NCBI GenBank assembly: GCA_020638835.1
Contig: JACKHV010000006.1
Location: forward strand, 62,001 to 126,000
DNA from: Planctomycetota bacterium
Lineage (GTDB): Bacteria > Planctomycetota > UBA1135 > GCA-002686595
DNA: 64,000 nucleotides
Direction: 5' to 3'
Shown here: positions 16,685 to 24,652 of the stretch, piece after piece
How the letters are laid out: each line of letters opens with the position of its first letter
Numbering within the stretch: position 1 is the first letter of the stretch
The notes under the pieces: model-generated
Seen by the model: the letters and a program-made list of their open reading frames with translations, nothing else
Database searches by the model: none
What the model was told of the DNA's origin: nothing
Position numbers and translations under genes: made by a program

Positions 16685-18202
16685 CTACGACTTCTGCTTC
16701 GAGAGCCAGAGCAAGAACCGACCTTCGAGGCTCTCCTTGCCGAGCTCCGCGGACGAGAGCGGCACGCCGTAGACCGTGACCAAGCTCGCCTCGAAGTCCT
16801 CGATCGCAGCGCGTGAGTCCAGCTCGCGCAACCACTCGGCGAACTTCGCCTGCGAGGCCTTCTTCGACCCGGCACCCGCTTCGCGCAGCCAGTGGATGAA
16901 CGCAACGCGGTACGCGCGCAGGAACTCCGCTTGGTCCTCCGCGAGCCCTTTCGGCGGCTCCGGAAGTCCTTCGGCCTGCGAGCCCAGGAACGGGCCGTAG
17001 ACCAGCTTGCTGATCACGCCGTCTTCGCTGCGGAGCACGAAGTTGGCGTGTTTGATCTTCGAGCGGCCGCGTTCCTTCGAGCCGTCCTTCTGCGCGTAGC
17101 GCAGCGGTCGAACGTAGTGGAAGCGACCTGCGTCGTAGCGCCAGCGGTTCTTCGCGGAGGCCGTGGGCAGGATGCCGCCCTGCGACTGGCCGCCGGGCAC
17201 GAAGGCCTCGCGCGCTTGCGTGCTGCGTCCCTCCAGGTGCCCGTCGGCTCGCGTGTCGATCTCGCCGAAGGACTCGATCACCATGTTGATCGAGAGGCTG
17301 TGGACGACGGTCCCCGGCAGGTCGTCGTCGTAGAGCCGGATCACCATCGCGTTCAGTGCGAGTTGCGTGATCTGTTCGTTGAGCGCGTTCTTGTTCTTCT
17401 CCTCCATGCGCTCGCCCGACGAGTAGGTCGACCCGGTGACGCCTTCTGCCGGGTACGACATCGCGAGGCCGAAGAGGTTCATGTCGGTCATGTTGAACTG
17501 GTGCCACGTCTCGAGCCCCGAGACCCAGAAGTAAGGCTGCAGGTTCGGGCGCAGGTAGCCGACGACGCAGAGCATCTCGACGAAGTCCGCGCGGCTCGGG
17601 AACAGCGCGACGCGCACCGGCTCGCACTTGCGCTCGCCGCCCATCAGCGCGCCCTCGCAGACGCTCTTCCTGAGGCGCTCCGTCGACTCGATCTCCTCGG
17701 GCGTAGACTCGACCAGCTCGTGGAAGCCGAGGCCGCCGTCGCTCGCCGAGGCGGCGAGCTGCTTCGTGTCCCAGCCCTCGATCCACTTGCGCACCGCAGC
17801 GAGGTCCGCGCGCACGGGCTTGGTGTCGTTGTCGTTCGGTCGGACCCAGTCGAGCCACAGCTCTTGCGCGTCGAGCAGGTTCAGGCAGAGGCCCTGGAAG
17901 CGGGCGGGTTCCGAAGGCGTCGCCAGGTTGCGGCGGGGGATGGCGAGCTCGAAGACGCCGATCGGCGCGGCTAGGAACTCGGTCTCGACGAGTTCGTCGA
18001 GCGTCAGGTCGCCAGCCTCGGCTCCCGCCCGGCCGTGCCGCTCGAGGAAGTTCTTCGCCGCGCGCTCGTAGTCGATCGAGTCCGGGGCGCGGACGGGGGC
18101 GGGGGCGGGGGCGGGGGCGGGGGCGGGGGCGGGGGTGGCGAGCGCGGCCCCTCCGACGAGGGCCAGGGCGCAGACGAAGCGTGCGGCGAATGTGGCGGTC
18201 AT
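16685..18202 (-). CDS. Exported protein with an Ala-Pro linker, unknown function
   Basis: 505 residues from ATG at 18202; AGGAAGAGG directly precedes it and a signal peptide follows (MTATFAARFVCALALVGGAA). A downstream Ala-Pro repeat (about 23-36) forms a rigid linker. The rest is one large soluble domain (Trp-rich YFWVSGLETWHQF near 215, LRYAQKDGSKERGRSKIKHANF, LREAGAGSKK) with no motif I recognise. Its length and layout resemble planctomycete periplasmic proteins of unknown function. It is followed by a hairpin at 16493-16516. The linker is encoded by a perfect hexamer repeat. Confidence 0.8.
   Translation of the reverse strand: MTATFAARFVCALALVGGAALATPAPAPAPAPAPAPVRAPDSIDYERAAKNFLERHGRAGAEAGDLTLDELVETEFLAAPIGVFELAIPRRNLATPSEPARFQGLCLNLLDAQELWLDWVRPNDNDTKPVRADLAAVRKWIEGWDTKQLAASASDGGLGFHELVESTPEEIESTERLRKSVCEGALMGGERKCEPVRVALFPSRADFVEMLCVVGYLRPNLQPYFWVSGLETWHQFNMTDMNLFGLAMSYPAEGVTGSTYSSGERMEEKNKNALNEQITQLALNAMVIRLYDDDLPGTVVHSLSINMVIESFGEIDTRADGHLEGRSTQAREAFVPGGQSQGGILPTASAKNRWRYDAGRFHYVRPLRYAQKDGSKERGRSKIKHANFVLRSEDGVISKLVYGPFLGSQAEGLPEPPKGLAEDQAEFLRAYRVAFIHWLREAGAGSKKASQAKFAEWLRELDSRAAIEDFEASLVTVYGVPLSSAELGKESLEGRFLLWLSKQKS
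18095..18136. repeat. GGGGGC hexanucleotide repeat
   Basis: Six perfect GGGGGC units (18095-18130) plus a degenerate seventh, inside the gene at 16685-18202 where they encode alternating Ala and Pro. Unit changes would lengthen or shorten the linker by two residues without a frameshift. Confidence 0.9.
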
Positions 18203-18356
18203 CCTCTTCCTTCCAGGCTGGGGGTCCGCGCGCCGGCCACGCGCGGGTTCTTCTCGGATGTCACGCGACAAACGTCGCTCGGTTGCGACTGTTCCCGCGG
18301 AAAGGTGGTTTTTTTGGAACGCACCGTTTGCGTTCCCCCGACCGGGGGGCAACGAC

Positions 18357-18423
18357 GTGCGCGTTCACACGAAGTTCGACCGCGGTGCCGCGTGGGAGGA
18401 TGCGAGCGTGCGCCTTCACACGA
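18357..18423. promoter_or_regulatory. Direct repeat upstream of the exported protein gene, possible operator
   Basis: Two copies of a 16-base sequence (GTGCGC, then G or C, then TTCACACGA) at 18357-18372 and 18408-18423, 15 of 16 bases identical and 51 bases apart. They lie in the gap between the glutaredoxin terminator hairpin and the start at 18202. No other evidence of regulator binding. Confidence 0.3.
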
Positions 18424-18424
18424 C

Positions 18425-18464
18425 GATCCCCCGCCGCGCGGCCGAGGCGCCGCGGCGGGGGATC
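18425..18464 (-). terminator. Hairpin after the bolA-glutaredoxin operon
   Basis: Perfect 14-bp arms at 18425-18438 and 18451-18464 with a 12-base loop, 33 bases past the glutaredoxin stop. No T-tract on the minus strand. Confidence 0.55.
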
Positions 18465-18497
18465 CAAGCTGGTGGCGCCGGACGGCCGGGGTCGGGC

Positions 18498-18815
18498 TCA
18501 GCCCGCGAAGGCCGCCTCGACCTTCTTCTGCAGTTCCCCGTCCTTCATCATCTCCTCGACGATGTCGCTGCCGCCGAGCAGCTCGCCGCCGACGAAGACC
18601 TGCGGCGTGGTGGGCCACTTGCTGTACTCGATCAGCGCGGGACGGATGCTCGGGTCGTCGAAGATGTTGACCACCTCGAACGGCTTGCCGAGGCGCCCGA
18701 CGATCGCGATCGCGTGCTGCGAGAAGCCGCACATCGGCATCAGCTTCGTGCCCTTGGCGAAGATGACGATCTTGTTGCTCTCGACGACTTCCTGGATCTT
18801 CTCACTGTTCCACAT
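18498..18815 (-). CDS. grxD: Monothiol glutaredoxin (Grx4 family)
   Basis: 105 residues. Carries or delivers [2Fe-2S] clusters in the cytoplasm. The active site is MCGFS (about residue 28), a CGFS-type monothiol site, followed by the family strands TTPQVFVGGELLGGSDI that bind glutathione. It lies 14 bases after a bolA-type gene. BolA and CGFS glutaredoxins form cluster-binding complexes in many organisms, so the two probably work together. The ATG at 18815 gives the usual length. Confidence 0.93.
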   Translation of the reverse strand: MWNSEKIQEVVESNKIVIFAKGTKLMPMCGFSQHAIAIVGRLGKPFEVVNIFDDPSIRPALIEYSKWPTTPQVFVGGELLGGSDIVEEMMKDGELQKKVEAAFAG

Positions 18816-18829
18816 CGTGACGGCCTCTT

Positions 18830-19057
18830 TCAGGGGGTGCGGGTCTTGATCTTGAGCGCGTGGATCGCGCCGCCGAGGTGATCTGCGACCGCGGCGTGGA
18901 TCATCTTGTGCTGGTCGATGCGGCTCTTGCCCTCGAACAGCTCGGAGACGACCTCGACCTCGAAGTGGTCGGAGGTGCCCGTCATGTCGGACACTTCGAC
19001 CCGCCCGCCGGGAAAGGCTCTTTGGATCATGGCCTGGACGGCTTCGACGGTCAGCAC
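18830..19057 (-). CDS. BolA-family protein
   Basis: 75 residues from GTG at 19057, chosen because AAGGAG lies about 8 bases upstream and the protein then starts at the family helix (MLTVEAVQAMIQRAF). Conserved features are the DHFEVEVVS strand, then IDQHKMIHAAVADHL and IHALKIKTRTP, including the His next to the helix used for cluster binding with a glutaredoxin. The close partner gene at 18498 supports an iron-sulfur role, as for IbaG/BolA2 proteins. Confidence 0.9.
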   Translation of the reverse strand: MLTVEAVQAMIQRAFPGGRVEVSDMTGTSDHFEVEVVSELFEGKSRIDQHKMIHAAVADHLGGAIHALKIKTRTP

Positions 19058-19179
19058 GGGTCTGCTCCTTGGGTGATCGGCTCGCGGGGAGGGGGGCAGG
19101 GATCCTGCCAAAGCTCACGTGAACGTCAAGTTCGCGCCGCCCGCGTCCTTCGCGCTCCCCGGCCCCGCGGCGGGATGCG

Positions 19180-19185
19180 TAGACT
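19180..19185 (+). promoter_or_regulatory. -10-like TAGACT 8 bases before the methyltransferase gene (leaderless candidate)
   Basis: TAGACT, eight bases, then ATG at 19194, with no Shine-Dalgarno. Same arrangement as the boxes at 6019, 10620, 15101 and 22304. Confidence 0.4.
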
Positions 19186-19193
19186 CCGTGGTC

Positions 19194-19934
19194 ATGAAGG
19201 TCCCCCCCGCACGCCGTGCCGCGATCGGACTCGCCGGCCTCGCCCTCGTCGCCTGTTCCACGCTCGGCTGCTCGAGCACTCGGCCCGCCCCGCCGGCTCC
19301 ACCGGAAGAGGCGAGCGTCAAGCCGGGCATCAACGACAACTTCCTGGACCCCGAGCTCGACGTCGACAAGTTCGTCGAGCGCTTCGAGGGCGAGAGCCGG
19401 GAGGTCTTCGCGAACCGCGCCGCGATCGTGGAGGCGATCGGCGTGCGCCCCGGCTCGACCGTCGCGGACGTCGGCGCGGGCACCGGCGCCTACACGGGCC
19501 TCTTCGCCGAGGCCGTCGGACTCGACGGAACGGTCTACGCACTCGACATCGCGCCGAACTTCGTCGAGCACCTCGAGCGACGCGCGACCGAGGAAGGTCA
19601 CCTGAACGTCGTCGCGCAGCTCTGCTCCGAGCGCTCGGTGGACCTGCCGCCGAACAGCATCGACCTCGCCTTCATCTGCGACGTCTACCACCACTTCGAG
19701 TTCCCGCGCAGCACGATGCACTCGCTGCACGAAGCCCTGCGCGAGGGCGGTGAGGTCGTGATCGTGGACTTCGAGCGCATCCCCGGCGTCAGCCGCGAGT
19801 GGGTGCTCGGTCACGTGCGCGCCGGAAAGCAGGAGGTCTTCGCCGAGCTGGACTCCTACGGCTTCGACCTCGTCGAGGAACTCGAGTTCGACGGGCTGCA
19901 GGAGAACTGGGTCGGGCGCTTCCGCAAGCGATGA
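19194..19934 (+). CDS. Lipoprotein with a class I SAM-dependent methyltransferase domain
   Basis: 246 residues from ATG at 19194. The N-terminus (IGLAGLALVACSTLGC) is a signal with lipobox-like Cys, so export and lipid attachment are predicted. Residues about 60-240 are a class I methyltransferase: the SAM motif VADVGAGTGAYTG near 91, ALDIAPNFVEHL (acidic residue for ribose), ICDVYHHFEFP, and LREGGEVVIVDFE. A cytoplasmic cofactor on an exported enzyme is odd, although similar proteins occur in other bacteria. An in-frame ATG at 19119 would hide the signal. The stop overlaps the start of the transporter gene by four bases. Confidence 0.82.
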   Translation: MKVPPARRAAIGLAGLALVACSTLGCSSTRPAPPAPPEEASVKPGINDNFLDPELDVDKFVERFEGESREVFANRAAIVEAIGVRPGSTVADVGAGTGAYTGLFAEAVGLDGTVYALDIAPNFVEHLERRATEEGHLNVVAQLCSERSVDLPPNSIDLAFICDVYHHFEFPRSTMHSLHEALREGGEVVIVDFERIPGVSREWVLGHVRAGKQEVFAELDSYGFDLVEELEFDGLQENWVGRFRKR

Positions 19935-21211
19935 GCCCCGCCGACCGGCGGCGACTCGGCAGCATCTCGCTCGGCGCGATCGTTGCCGCGAACATGATCG
20001 GCGCCGGCGTCTTCACGACCTCCGGCTACGCGCTCGCCGACCTCGGCGCGCGCGGTCCGGTGATGCTGGCGTGGGTGCTCGGCGGCGTCATCGCGCTGCT
20101 CGGCGCGGCGTCGTACAGCGCGCTGGCCGCGCGGCTCTCGGAGTCGGGCGGCGAGTACCTCTTCCTCTCCCGCACCCTGCACCCGCGCCTCGGCTTCGTC
20201 GCCGGTTGGGTCTCGATCTGGGCGGGCTTCACCGGTGCCGTCGCGCTGGCGGCCGAGGCCGCGCAGGCGTATCTCGAGCCATGGATCCCCGACGGCGTGC
20301 CGCTCGACCTCGTCGGCAGCGCGGCGATCGTCGCCGCGGGAATCGTGCACGCGTCGGGCGTCCACCGCGGCGCGCGGCTGCAGAACGTCGTCGTCGGGCT
20401 GAAGCTCGCGGTGCTCGTCGTGTTCGTGCTGATCGGCGCCACGCAGCTCGAGCCGCAGCCGACTCCGCCGGCGCGCGACTTCGACTTCGCGACCTTCGCG
20501 TCCACGATGATGTGGGTCTCGCTGAGCTACTCGGGCTGGAACGCCGCCGTCTACGTCGCCGGAGAAGCGCGCGATCCGGAGAGCACGCTTCCGCGCTCGA
20601 TGCTCGGCGCGACGGGGGTCGTGACCGTGCTGTACCTCGCGCTCAACTGGATCTTCGTCAGCGCCGCGCCGGTCGCGCAGCTCGCTGGTGAGGCTGACGT
20701 CGCCGCCGTCGCGGCGCGCGCGATCGGCGGAGCGCCGCTCGAGTCGCTCGTCCGCGTCGTGCTCGTGATCGCGCTGCTGACCTCGGTCTCCTCGATGGTC
20801 ATGATCGGCCCTCGCGTGCTCGCGCGCATGGCGGACGACGGCCGCCTTCCGGCCTTCCTCGCCTTCCGCGGCGACGTTCCGCGCGCGGCGATCTGGACGC
20901 AGGTCGCGTTGTCGGTCGCGATCCTGTGGGCCTCGGGCTTGCGCGAGCAGCTGACCAACCTCGGCTGGATCCTCAGCCTGTTCACGGCGCTCTCGGTCCT
21001 CGGCCTGGTCCGACTGCGCGCGCGGGAGGGGGCGGAGCGCGTTCCGGTGCTGGGCTATCCGCTCGTGCCGCTCGTGTTCGTGATCGCCGTGCTCGGGCTG
21101 GCGGCCGTGATGCTCGTCACCTCCGCGGCCGAGCTGTGGCCGGCGTTGATCCTTTTCGCCCTCGGCCTGCTCACAGAGAAGTACGGTACCGCGTTCGTTT
21201 TTCCAAAATAG
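19931..21211 (+). CDS. APC-family amino acid permease
   Basis: 426 residues with about twelve membrane helices. The first helix carries the family motif GAIVAANMIGAGVFTTSGY, where the unwound GAG segment binds the substrate amine. It is coupled to the methyltransferase gene by ATGA overlap. The last eleven residues (EKYGTAFVFPK) and the TAG stop are encoded entirely inside palindromic element 2, so the native C-terminus may have been altered by that element. Substrate unknown; amino acid or amine exchange is likely. Confidence 0.9.
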   Translation: MSPADRRRLGSISLGAIVAANMIGAGVFTTSGYALADLGARGPVMLAWVLGGVIALLGAASYSALAARLSESGGEYLFLSRTLHPRLGFVAGWVSIWAGFTGAVALAAEAAQAYLEPWIPDGVPLDLVGSAAIVAAGIVHASGVHRGARLQNVVVGLKLAVLVVFVLIGATQLEPQPTPPARDFDFATFASTMMWVSLSYSGWNAAVYVAGEARDPESTLPRSMLGATGVVTVLYLALNWIFVSAAPVAQLAGEADVAAVAARAIGGAPLESLVRVVLVIALLTSVSSMVMIGPRVLARMADDGRLPAFLAFRGDVPRAAIWTQVALSVAILWASGLREQLTNLGWILSLFTALSVLGLVRLRAREGAERVPVLGYPLVPLVFVIAVLGLAAVMLVTSAAELWPALILFALGLLTEKYGTAFVFPK

Positions 21212-21276
21212 CGGCGTCCGGGGGGGGGCGCCGGACGCCGCTATTTTGGAAAAACGAACGCGGTACCGTACTTCTC
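21176..21276. repeat. Palindromic element 2, perfect 46-bp arms
   Basis: Arms 21176-21221 and 21231-21276 are perfectly complementary around a 9-base G-rich loop. The outer 26 bases match element 1 at all but one position (CGTTCG instead of GGTTCG) and one more T; the inner 20 are unrelated to it. The left arm encodes the transporter C-terminus and stop; the right arm overlaps the last two bases of the moaA stop. It separates two convergent genes. Confidence 0.95.
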
Positions 21277-22297
21277 AGCCGCCGCGCGTGTGCATCTCGA
21301 CGTGCGGGTCTTCGCCCGCCGGCGGCGCGACGCGCATCTCTTGCGCGAGCCGTTCCTCGGCGCCGCGGTGAGAGCGTCCGGTCCAGACTTCGCGCAGGAA
21401 GTCGACCAGCGCTTCGTGCGTCGCACCCCCGCGCAACATCGAACGCAGGTCGTGTCCCCCGCGCGCGTACAAGCACAGGAACCACATCCCGTCCGCCGTC
21501 ACGCGGCTGCGGTCGCACTCCCCGCAAAAGGGTTGCGTCGTCGACGAGATGATTCCGAACAGCGTGCCGTCCGGCAGGCGGTAGCGGTCGGCCGGCGCGC
21601 GCGGGTCGTCGGCGTCGGGAGCCGCTTCGACCGCCCCGAAGCTCCGCGCGAGCCGCTCGAGCATCTCGGCTCGCGACACGACCTTGTCCATCGACCAGCG
21701 CGTCGCGCCGCCGACGTCCATGTACTCGATGAAGCGCAGTTCGGCTCCGACGTCGCGCGCGTAGGAGAGCAGATCCTCCAGCTCGTCGTCGTTGGTCCCG
21801 CGCATCACGACCGTGTCGATCTTCGTGCCGCCGTGCTTGCCCACGATCGCCTGCAGCGTCTCGATGCCGCGCAACGTGTCCGCCAGGCCGTCGCGTCGCG
21901 TCAGTTCGCGGACGCGCTCGGGTCGCAAGCTGTCGAGGCTGATCGAGAAGCGACCCATACCGGCTTCGACCAGCGTGCGGGCTTGGTCCGCGAGCAGCAG
22001 GCCGTTCGTCGTGATCGCCAGGTCCTCCAGCTGTGGAACACTCGCGAGCTGACGAACGAGCGCGGGCAGGTTGCGGCGCAGCAAGGGTTCACCGCCGGTC
22101 AGGCGCAGGCGCGTCACGCCGAGTTCGACGAAGGCGCGCACGAGCACCGCGAGCTCCTCGAACGACAACAAGTCCTTCCGCGGCAGCCACTGGTAGCTCT
22201 CTTCCGGCATGCAGTACGCGCAGCGCAGGTTGCAGCGGTCGGTCACCGAGAGGCGCAGATTGCGCAGCGGCCGGCCGTGACGGTCGAGGAGCGACAT
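21275..22297 (-). CDS. moaA: GTP 3',8-cyclase, molybdenum cofactor synthesis
   Basis: 340 residues. It makes the first molybdopterin intermediate from GTP. The radical SAM site CNLRCAYC has Cys at about 22, 26 and 29. The second, C-terminal cluster is represented by PFCGECDR and LCLYARGG near 255-285, and the protein ends with the conserved Gly-Gly. It supplies the cofactor needed by the two molybdenum hydroxylases at 37.5-43.7 kb, although other moa/moe genes are not in the window. The start is only 6 bases from a TATCCT box with no Shine-Dalgarno. Confidence 0.96.
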   Translation of the reverse strand: MSLLDRHGRPLRNLRLSVTDRCNLRCAYCMPEESYQWLPRKDLLSFEELAVLVRAFVELGVTRLRLTGGEPLLRRNLPALVRQLASVPQLEDLAITTNGLLLADQARTLVEAGMGRFSISLDSLRPERVRELTRRDGLADTLRGIETLQAIVGKHGGTKIDTVVMRGTNDDELEDLLSYARDVGAELRFIEYMDVGGATRWSMDKVVSRAEMLERLARSFGAVEAAPDADDPRAPADRYRLPDGTLFGIISSTTQPFCGECDRSRVTADGMWFLCLYARGGHDLRSMLRGGATHEALVDFLREVWTGRSHRGAEERLAQEMRVAPPAGEDPHVEMHTRGG

Positions 22298-22303
22298 GCG
22301 GGC

Positions 22304-22309
22304 AGGATA
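22304..22309 (-). promoter_or_regulatory. -10-like TATCCT 6 bases before moaA (leaderless candidate)
   Basis: On the minus strand TATCCT, GCCCGC, ATG. The spacer is identical to that of proC. Confidence 0.45.
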
Positions 22310-22363
22310 GCTCCCCCGGCGGTCGCGGACAGCGAGAAGCCGGGGAAGCGCGAGCCGGTGCGC

Positions 22364-23176
22364 TCAGCGACGCGGCGCGTCGGGTTCGCGCAGGGCGTTC
22401 ATGCAGTGGTCGAGCAGGTCCGTCAGGGTCAGGATGCCGACCAGGCGGCCGTTCTCGACGACGGGGAGGGAGCTGATCTTCGCCTCGTGCATCAGGATCG
22501 TCGCGACCGACAGCTTGCGGTCGCGGTCTACGGTCAGCGGGCGCTTCGTCATCGCGGCGCTGACGGCGCGCGTCTCGGCGAGGTCGCGGGCCGCGGCCTT
22601 GCGCAGGTCGCGGTCGGACAGGATGCCGACGAGCGCGCCGTCGTCGACGACCGGCAGGTGCCGCACGCCGAGTTCCTCCAGCCGCTGCGCGGCGGTCGCG
22701 AGCGTCTCGTCCGGCGCGATCGTCACCGGATTCGCGCTCATCTCGGCCTCCACGCGCGGGTCGAGGTCGGAGAGCTCCGGCGAGCACCGACACGCGTCGC
22801 TGTAGGCGCGCGCCAGGTCGAACTCCGTCAAGATGCCGACCAGGCGCCCGTCGTCGACGACCGGCAGACATCCGATGCGTCCGAGCACGAGGTCGACGGC
22901 GGCCGTGACGACGGAGTCGTCGGACGAGACGGTCGTCAGCTCCGCGCCGAGTCGATCGGCGAGTGTCGCGGCCTCCGACTCCTTGCCGGGTCGGAACGCG
23001 AGCGCACCCGCGGTGGCGAGCAGATCGCGGTCGGAGACGACGCCCAGCAGGGCTCCGTCGCTCATCACGGGCAGGTGGCGCACGTCGAGTTCCTCCATCA
23101 GGTCGAGCGCTTCGTCGAGCGTCGCCTCCGGACGGATCACGGCGGGATCAGCGGTCATCAGGTCGCGGACGATCAT
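22364..23176 (-). CDS. Four-CBS-domain protein
   Basis: 270 residues from ATG at 23176, with GGAGG 9 bases upstream. It consists of four CBS motifs in a row (about 8-60, 75-125, 145-195, 210-262), each with a version of the strand signature GxLLGVVSDRDLL. CBS tandems usually bind adenine nucleotides and regulate partner enzymes. No catalytic domain is attached. A stretch with two close Cys (ACRCSPE, about 131) lies between domains 2 and 3. The partner is unknown. Confidence 0.9.
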   Translation of the reverse strand: MIVRDLMTADPAVIRPEATLDEALDLMEELDVRHLPVMSDGALLGVVSDRDLLATAGALAFRPGKESEAATLADRLGAELTTVSSDDSVVTAAVDLVLGRIGCLPVVDDGRLVGILTEFDLARAYSDACRCSPELSDLDPRVEAEMSANPVTIAPDETLATAAQRLEELGVRHLPVVDDGALVGILSDRDLRKAAARDLAETRAVSAAMTKRPLTVDRDRKLSVATILMHEAKISSLPVVENGRLVGILTLTDLLDHCMNALREPDAPRR

Positions 23177-23388
23177 CGGGGTTGCCTCCGGCCCGAGTCT
23201 GCCGCATCGCGCCGCGCGGCGCAGGAGGCCGGTCGGCGTAGAGGGCCCGGCGTGGGGTCCGTAGCGCCCGGAACCGACCCGGACCGGACCTCGCGACGCG
23301 GAAGGTCGAATCTCTTCGTCACCCGTGGGTCGAAGCGTTGCAAACTGTGGCCTGATCCTCTTCCGACCGCCCCGAGCCCCCGAAGACC

Positions 23389-24096
23389 ATGTTGATTCGC
23401 TGTACCATCCTCGCTCTGCTCCTCGTGCTTCCGTGCTGCTCCACCGACACGACGGAGGCCGGCGGGGGTCCTGAAGCCGAGCATCCCATCGCCGAGGTCG
23501 TGACGGACGAGCAGGCGATCGCCGACAGCTTCCGCGCGCTGCAGGATGCGTGCATCGCGCACGACGGCGCACGAGCGCACGAACTGTTCGCCGCGGCGAC
23601 CCGTGCACACTGGGTGTACATCAAGGGACTCGCGCTGAACGCCGACAAGGAGACCCTGCGAAGAGAGAGCATGGTCGTGCAGCTCGCCGTCCTCGTTCTG
23701 CGCGCGAAGGCGGGCTTCGAGACGCTCGAGAGCCTCGACGATGTCGGCATGATCCAGTACGCGCTCGACAACGGCTTGCTCGGCAATCAGATGATCCTCG
23801 GCAACTCGCTGCGCGACGTGGAGATCGACGGCGACCACGCGATGAGCGGAGCACGACACGCGGAGAGCGGGCGAGACCTCGAAGTCCGCTACGGGTTCGC
23901 GCGCGAAGGCGGCAAGTGGCGCGTCGATCTTCAGCCGACCTACGCGATGGCGAACGAGATCTTCGCGGCGAAGCGCGCGGCGCACGGCGTGGCGGAGGAC
24001 GAAGAGGAGGCGCTCTACTTCCTCATCGGGAACGCGACGGGTACGGCCGGCACCGAGGCGCTCTGGACGCCGCTCTCGGACCTCGTCGGCAAGTGA
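23389..24096 (+). CDS. Lipoprotein, unknown function
   Basis: 235 residues. Signal peptide with lipobox (LLVLPCC, Cys about 16-17), then a Ser/Thr/Gly-rich tether. The mature domain (about 40-230) is helical at first and ends in strands near RDVEIDGDHAMSGARH and KWRVDLQP, a pattern seen in NTF2-like or SnoaL-like folds, but the resemblance is weak. The gene faces the CBS gene across a 212-base divergent region in which no clear promoter was found. Confidence 0.75.
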   Translation: MLIRCTILALLLVLPCCSTDTTEAGGGPEAEHPIAEVVTDEQAIADSFRALQDACIAHDGARAHELFAAATRAHWVYIKGLALNADKETLRRESMVVQLAVLVLRAKAGFETLESLDDVGMIQYALDNGLLGNQMILGNSLRDVEIDGDHAMSGARHAESGRDLEVRYGFAREGGKWRVDLQPTYAMANEIFAAKRAAHGVAEDEEEALYFLIGNATGTAGTEALWTPLSDLVGK

Positions 24097-24099
24097 CTT

Positions 24100-24112
24100 C
24101 GCGAGTCTCGCG
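24100..24112. terminator. Small hairpin between convergent genes
   Basis: CGCGA-GTC-TCGCG directly after the lipoprotein stop, followed on the plus strand by CTTTC. The 5-bp stem is weak. Confidence 0.3.
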
Positions 24113-24115
24113 CTT

Positions 24116-24580
24116 TCAGTCTTCGCCCGTCACGCCGATGTCCTCGAACCACAGCTCGGGACGCTCGGCCATGAAGCGCCGCATCAGCTCGCGGCACCGC
24201 GGATCGTCGACGACCACCAACTCCACGCCGCGCGATCGCGTGTAGTCCTCCGGCCCGCGGAAGCTGACGTTCTCGCCGATCACGACGCGCGGGATCTCGT
24301 ACAGGAGGATCGCGCCGCTGCACATGTCGCACGGCGAGAGCGTCGAGTAGATCGTGCAGCGCCGGTACTCCTCGGCGCGCAGGCGACCCGCGTTCTCGAG
24401 GCAGTCCATCTCGGCGTGGTGGATCGGACTCCCGCGCTGTACGCGCCGGTTGTGCCCACGCCCGACGATCTCGCCGTCGAGCACGAGCACCGATCCGATC
24501 GGGATGCCGCCCTCCTCGAGTCCCAGCCTCGCCTCGGCGACGGCGGCGTCGAGCGCCGCGGAGTCGAATTGATCTTTCAT
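24116..24580 (-). CDS. Cytosine deaminase-like nucleobase deaminase
   Basis: 154 residues from ATG at 24580, with GGGAG upstream. The zinc site is HAEMD (about 56-60, catalytic Glu) and SPCDMC (about 83-88). The layout GHNRRVQRGSPIHHAEMDCLENAG resembles yeast-type cytosine deaminase more than tRNA adenosine deaminase or guanine deaminase. It would convert cytosine to uracil, feeding the pyrimidine route at 31.1-37.3 kb. It is divergent from a nucleobase permease gene, which supports that role. Exact substrate is inferred. Confidence 0.82.
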   Translation of the reverse strand: MKDQFDSAALDAAVAEARLGLEEGGIPIGSVLVLDGEIVGRGHNRRVQRGSPIHHAEMDCLENAGRLRAEEYRRCTIYSTLSPCDMCSGAILLYEIPRVVIGENVSFRGPEDYTRSRGVELVVVDDPRCRELMRRFMAERPELWFEDIGVTGED

Positions 24581-24652
24581 GAGGTCTCCCGCTCCGGTAT
24601 CCCGGCAGGGTAGCCGCGCGCTCTCGCCGGTCCCAGCCGCCCGGAGGCCTCC

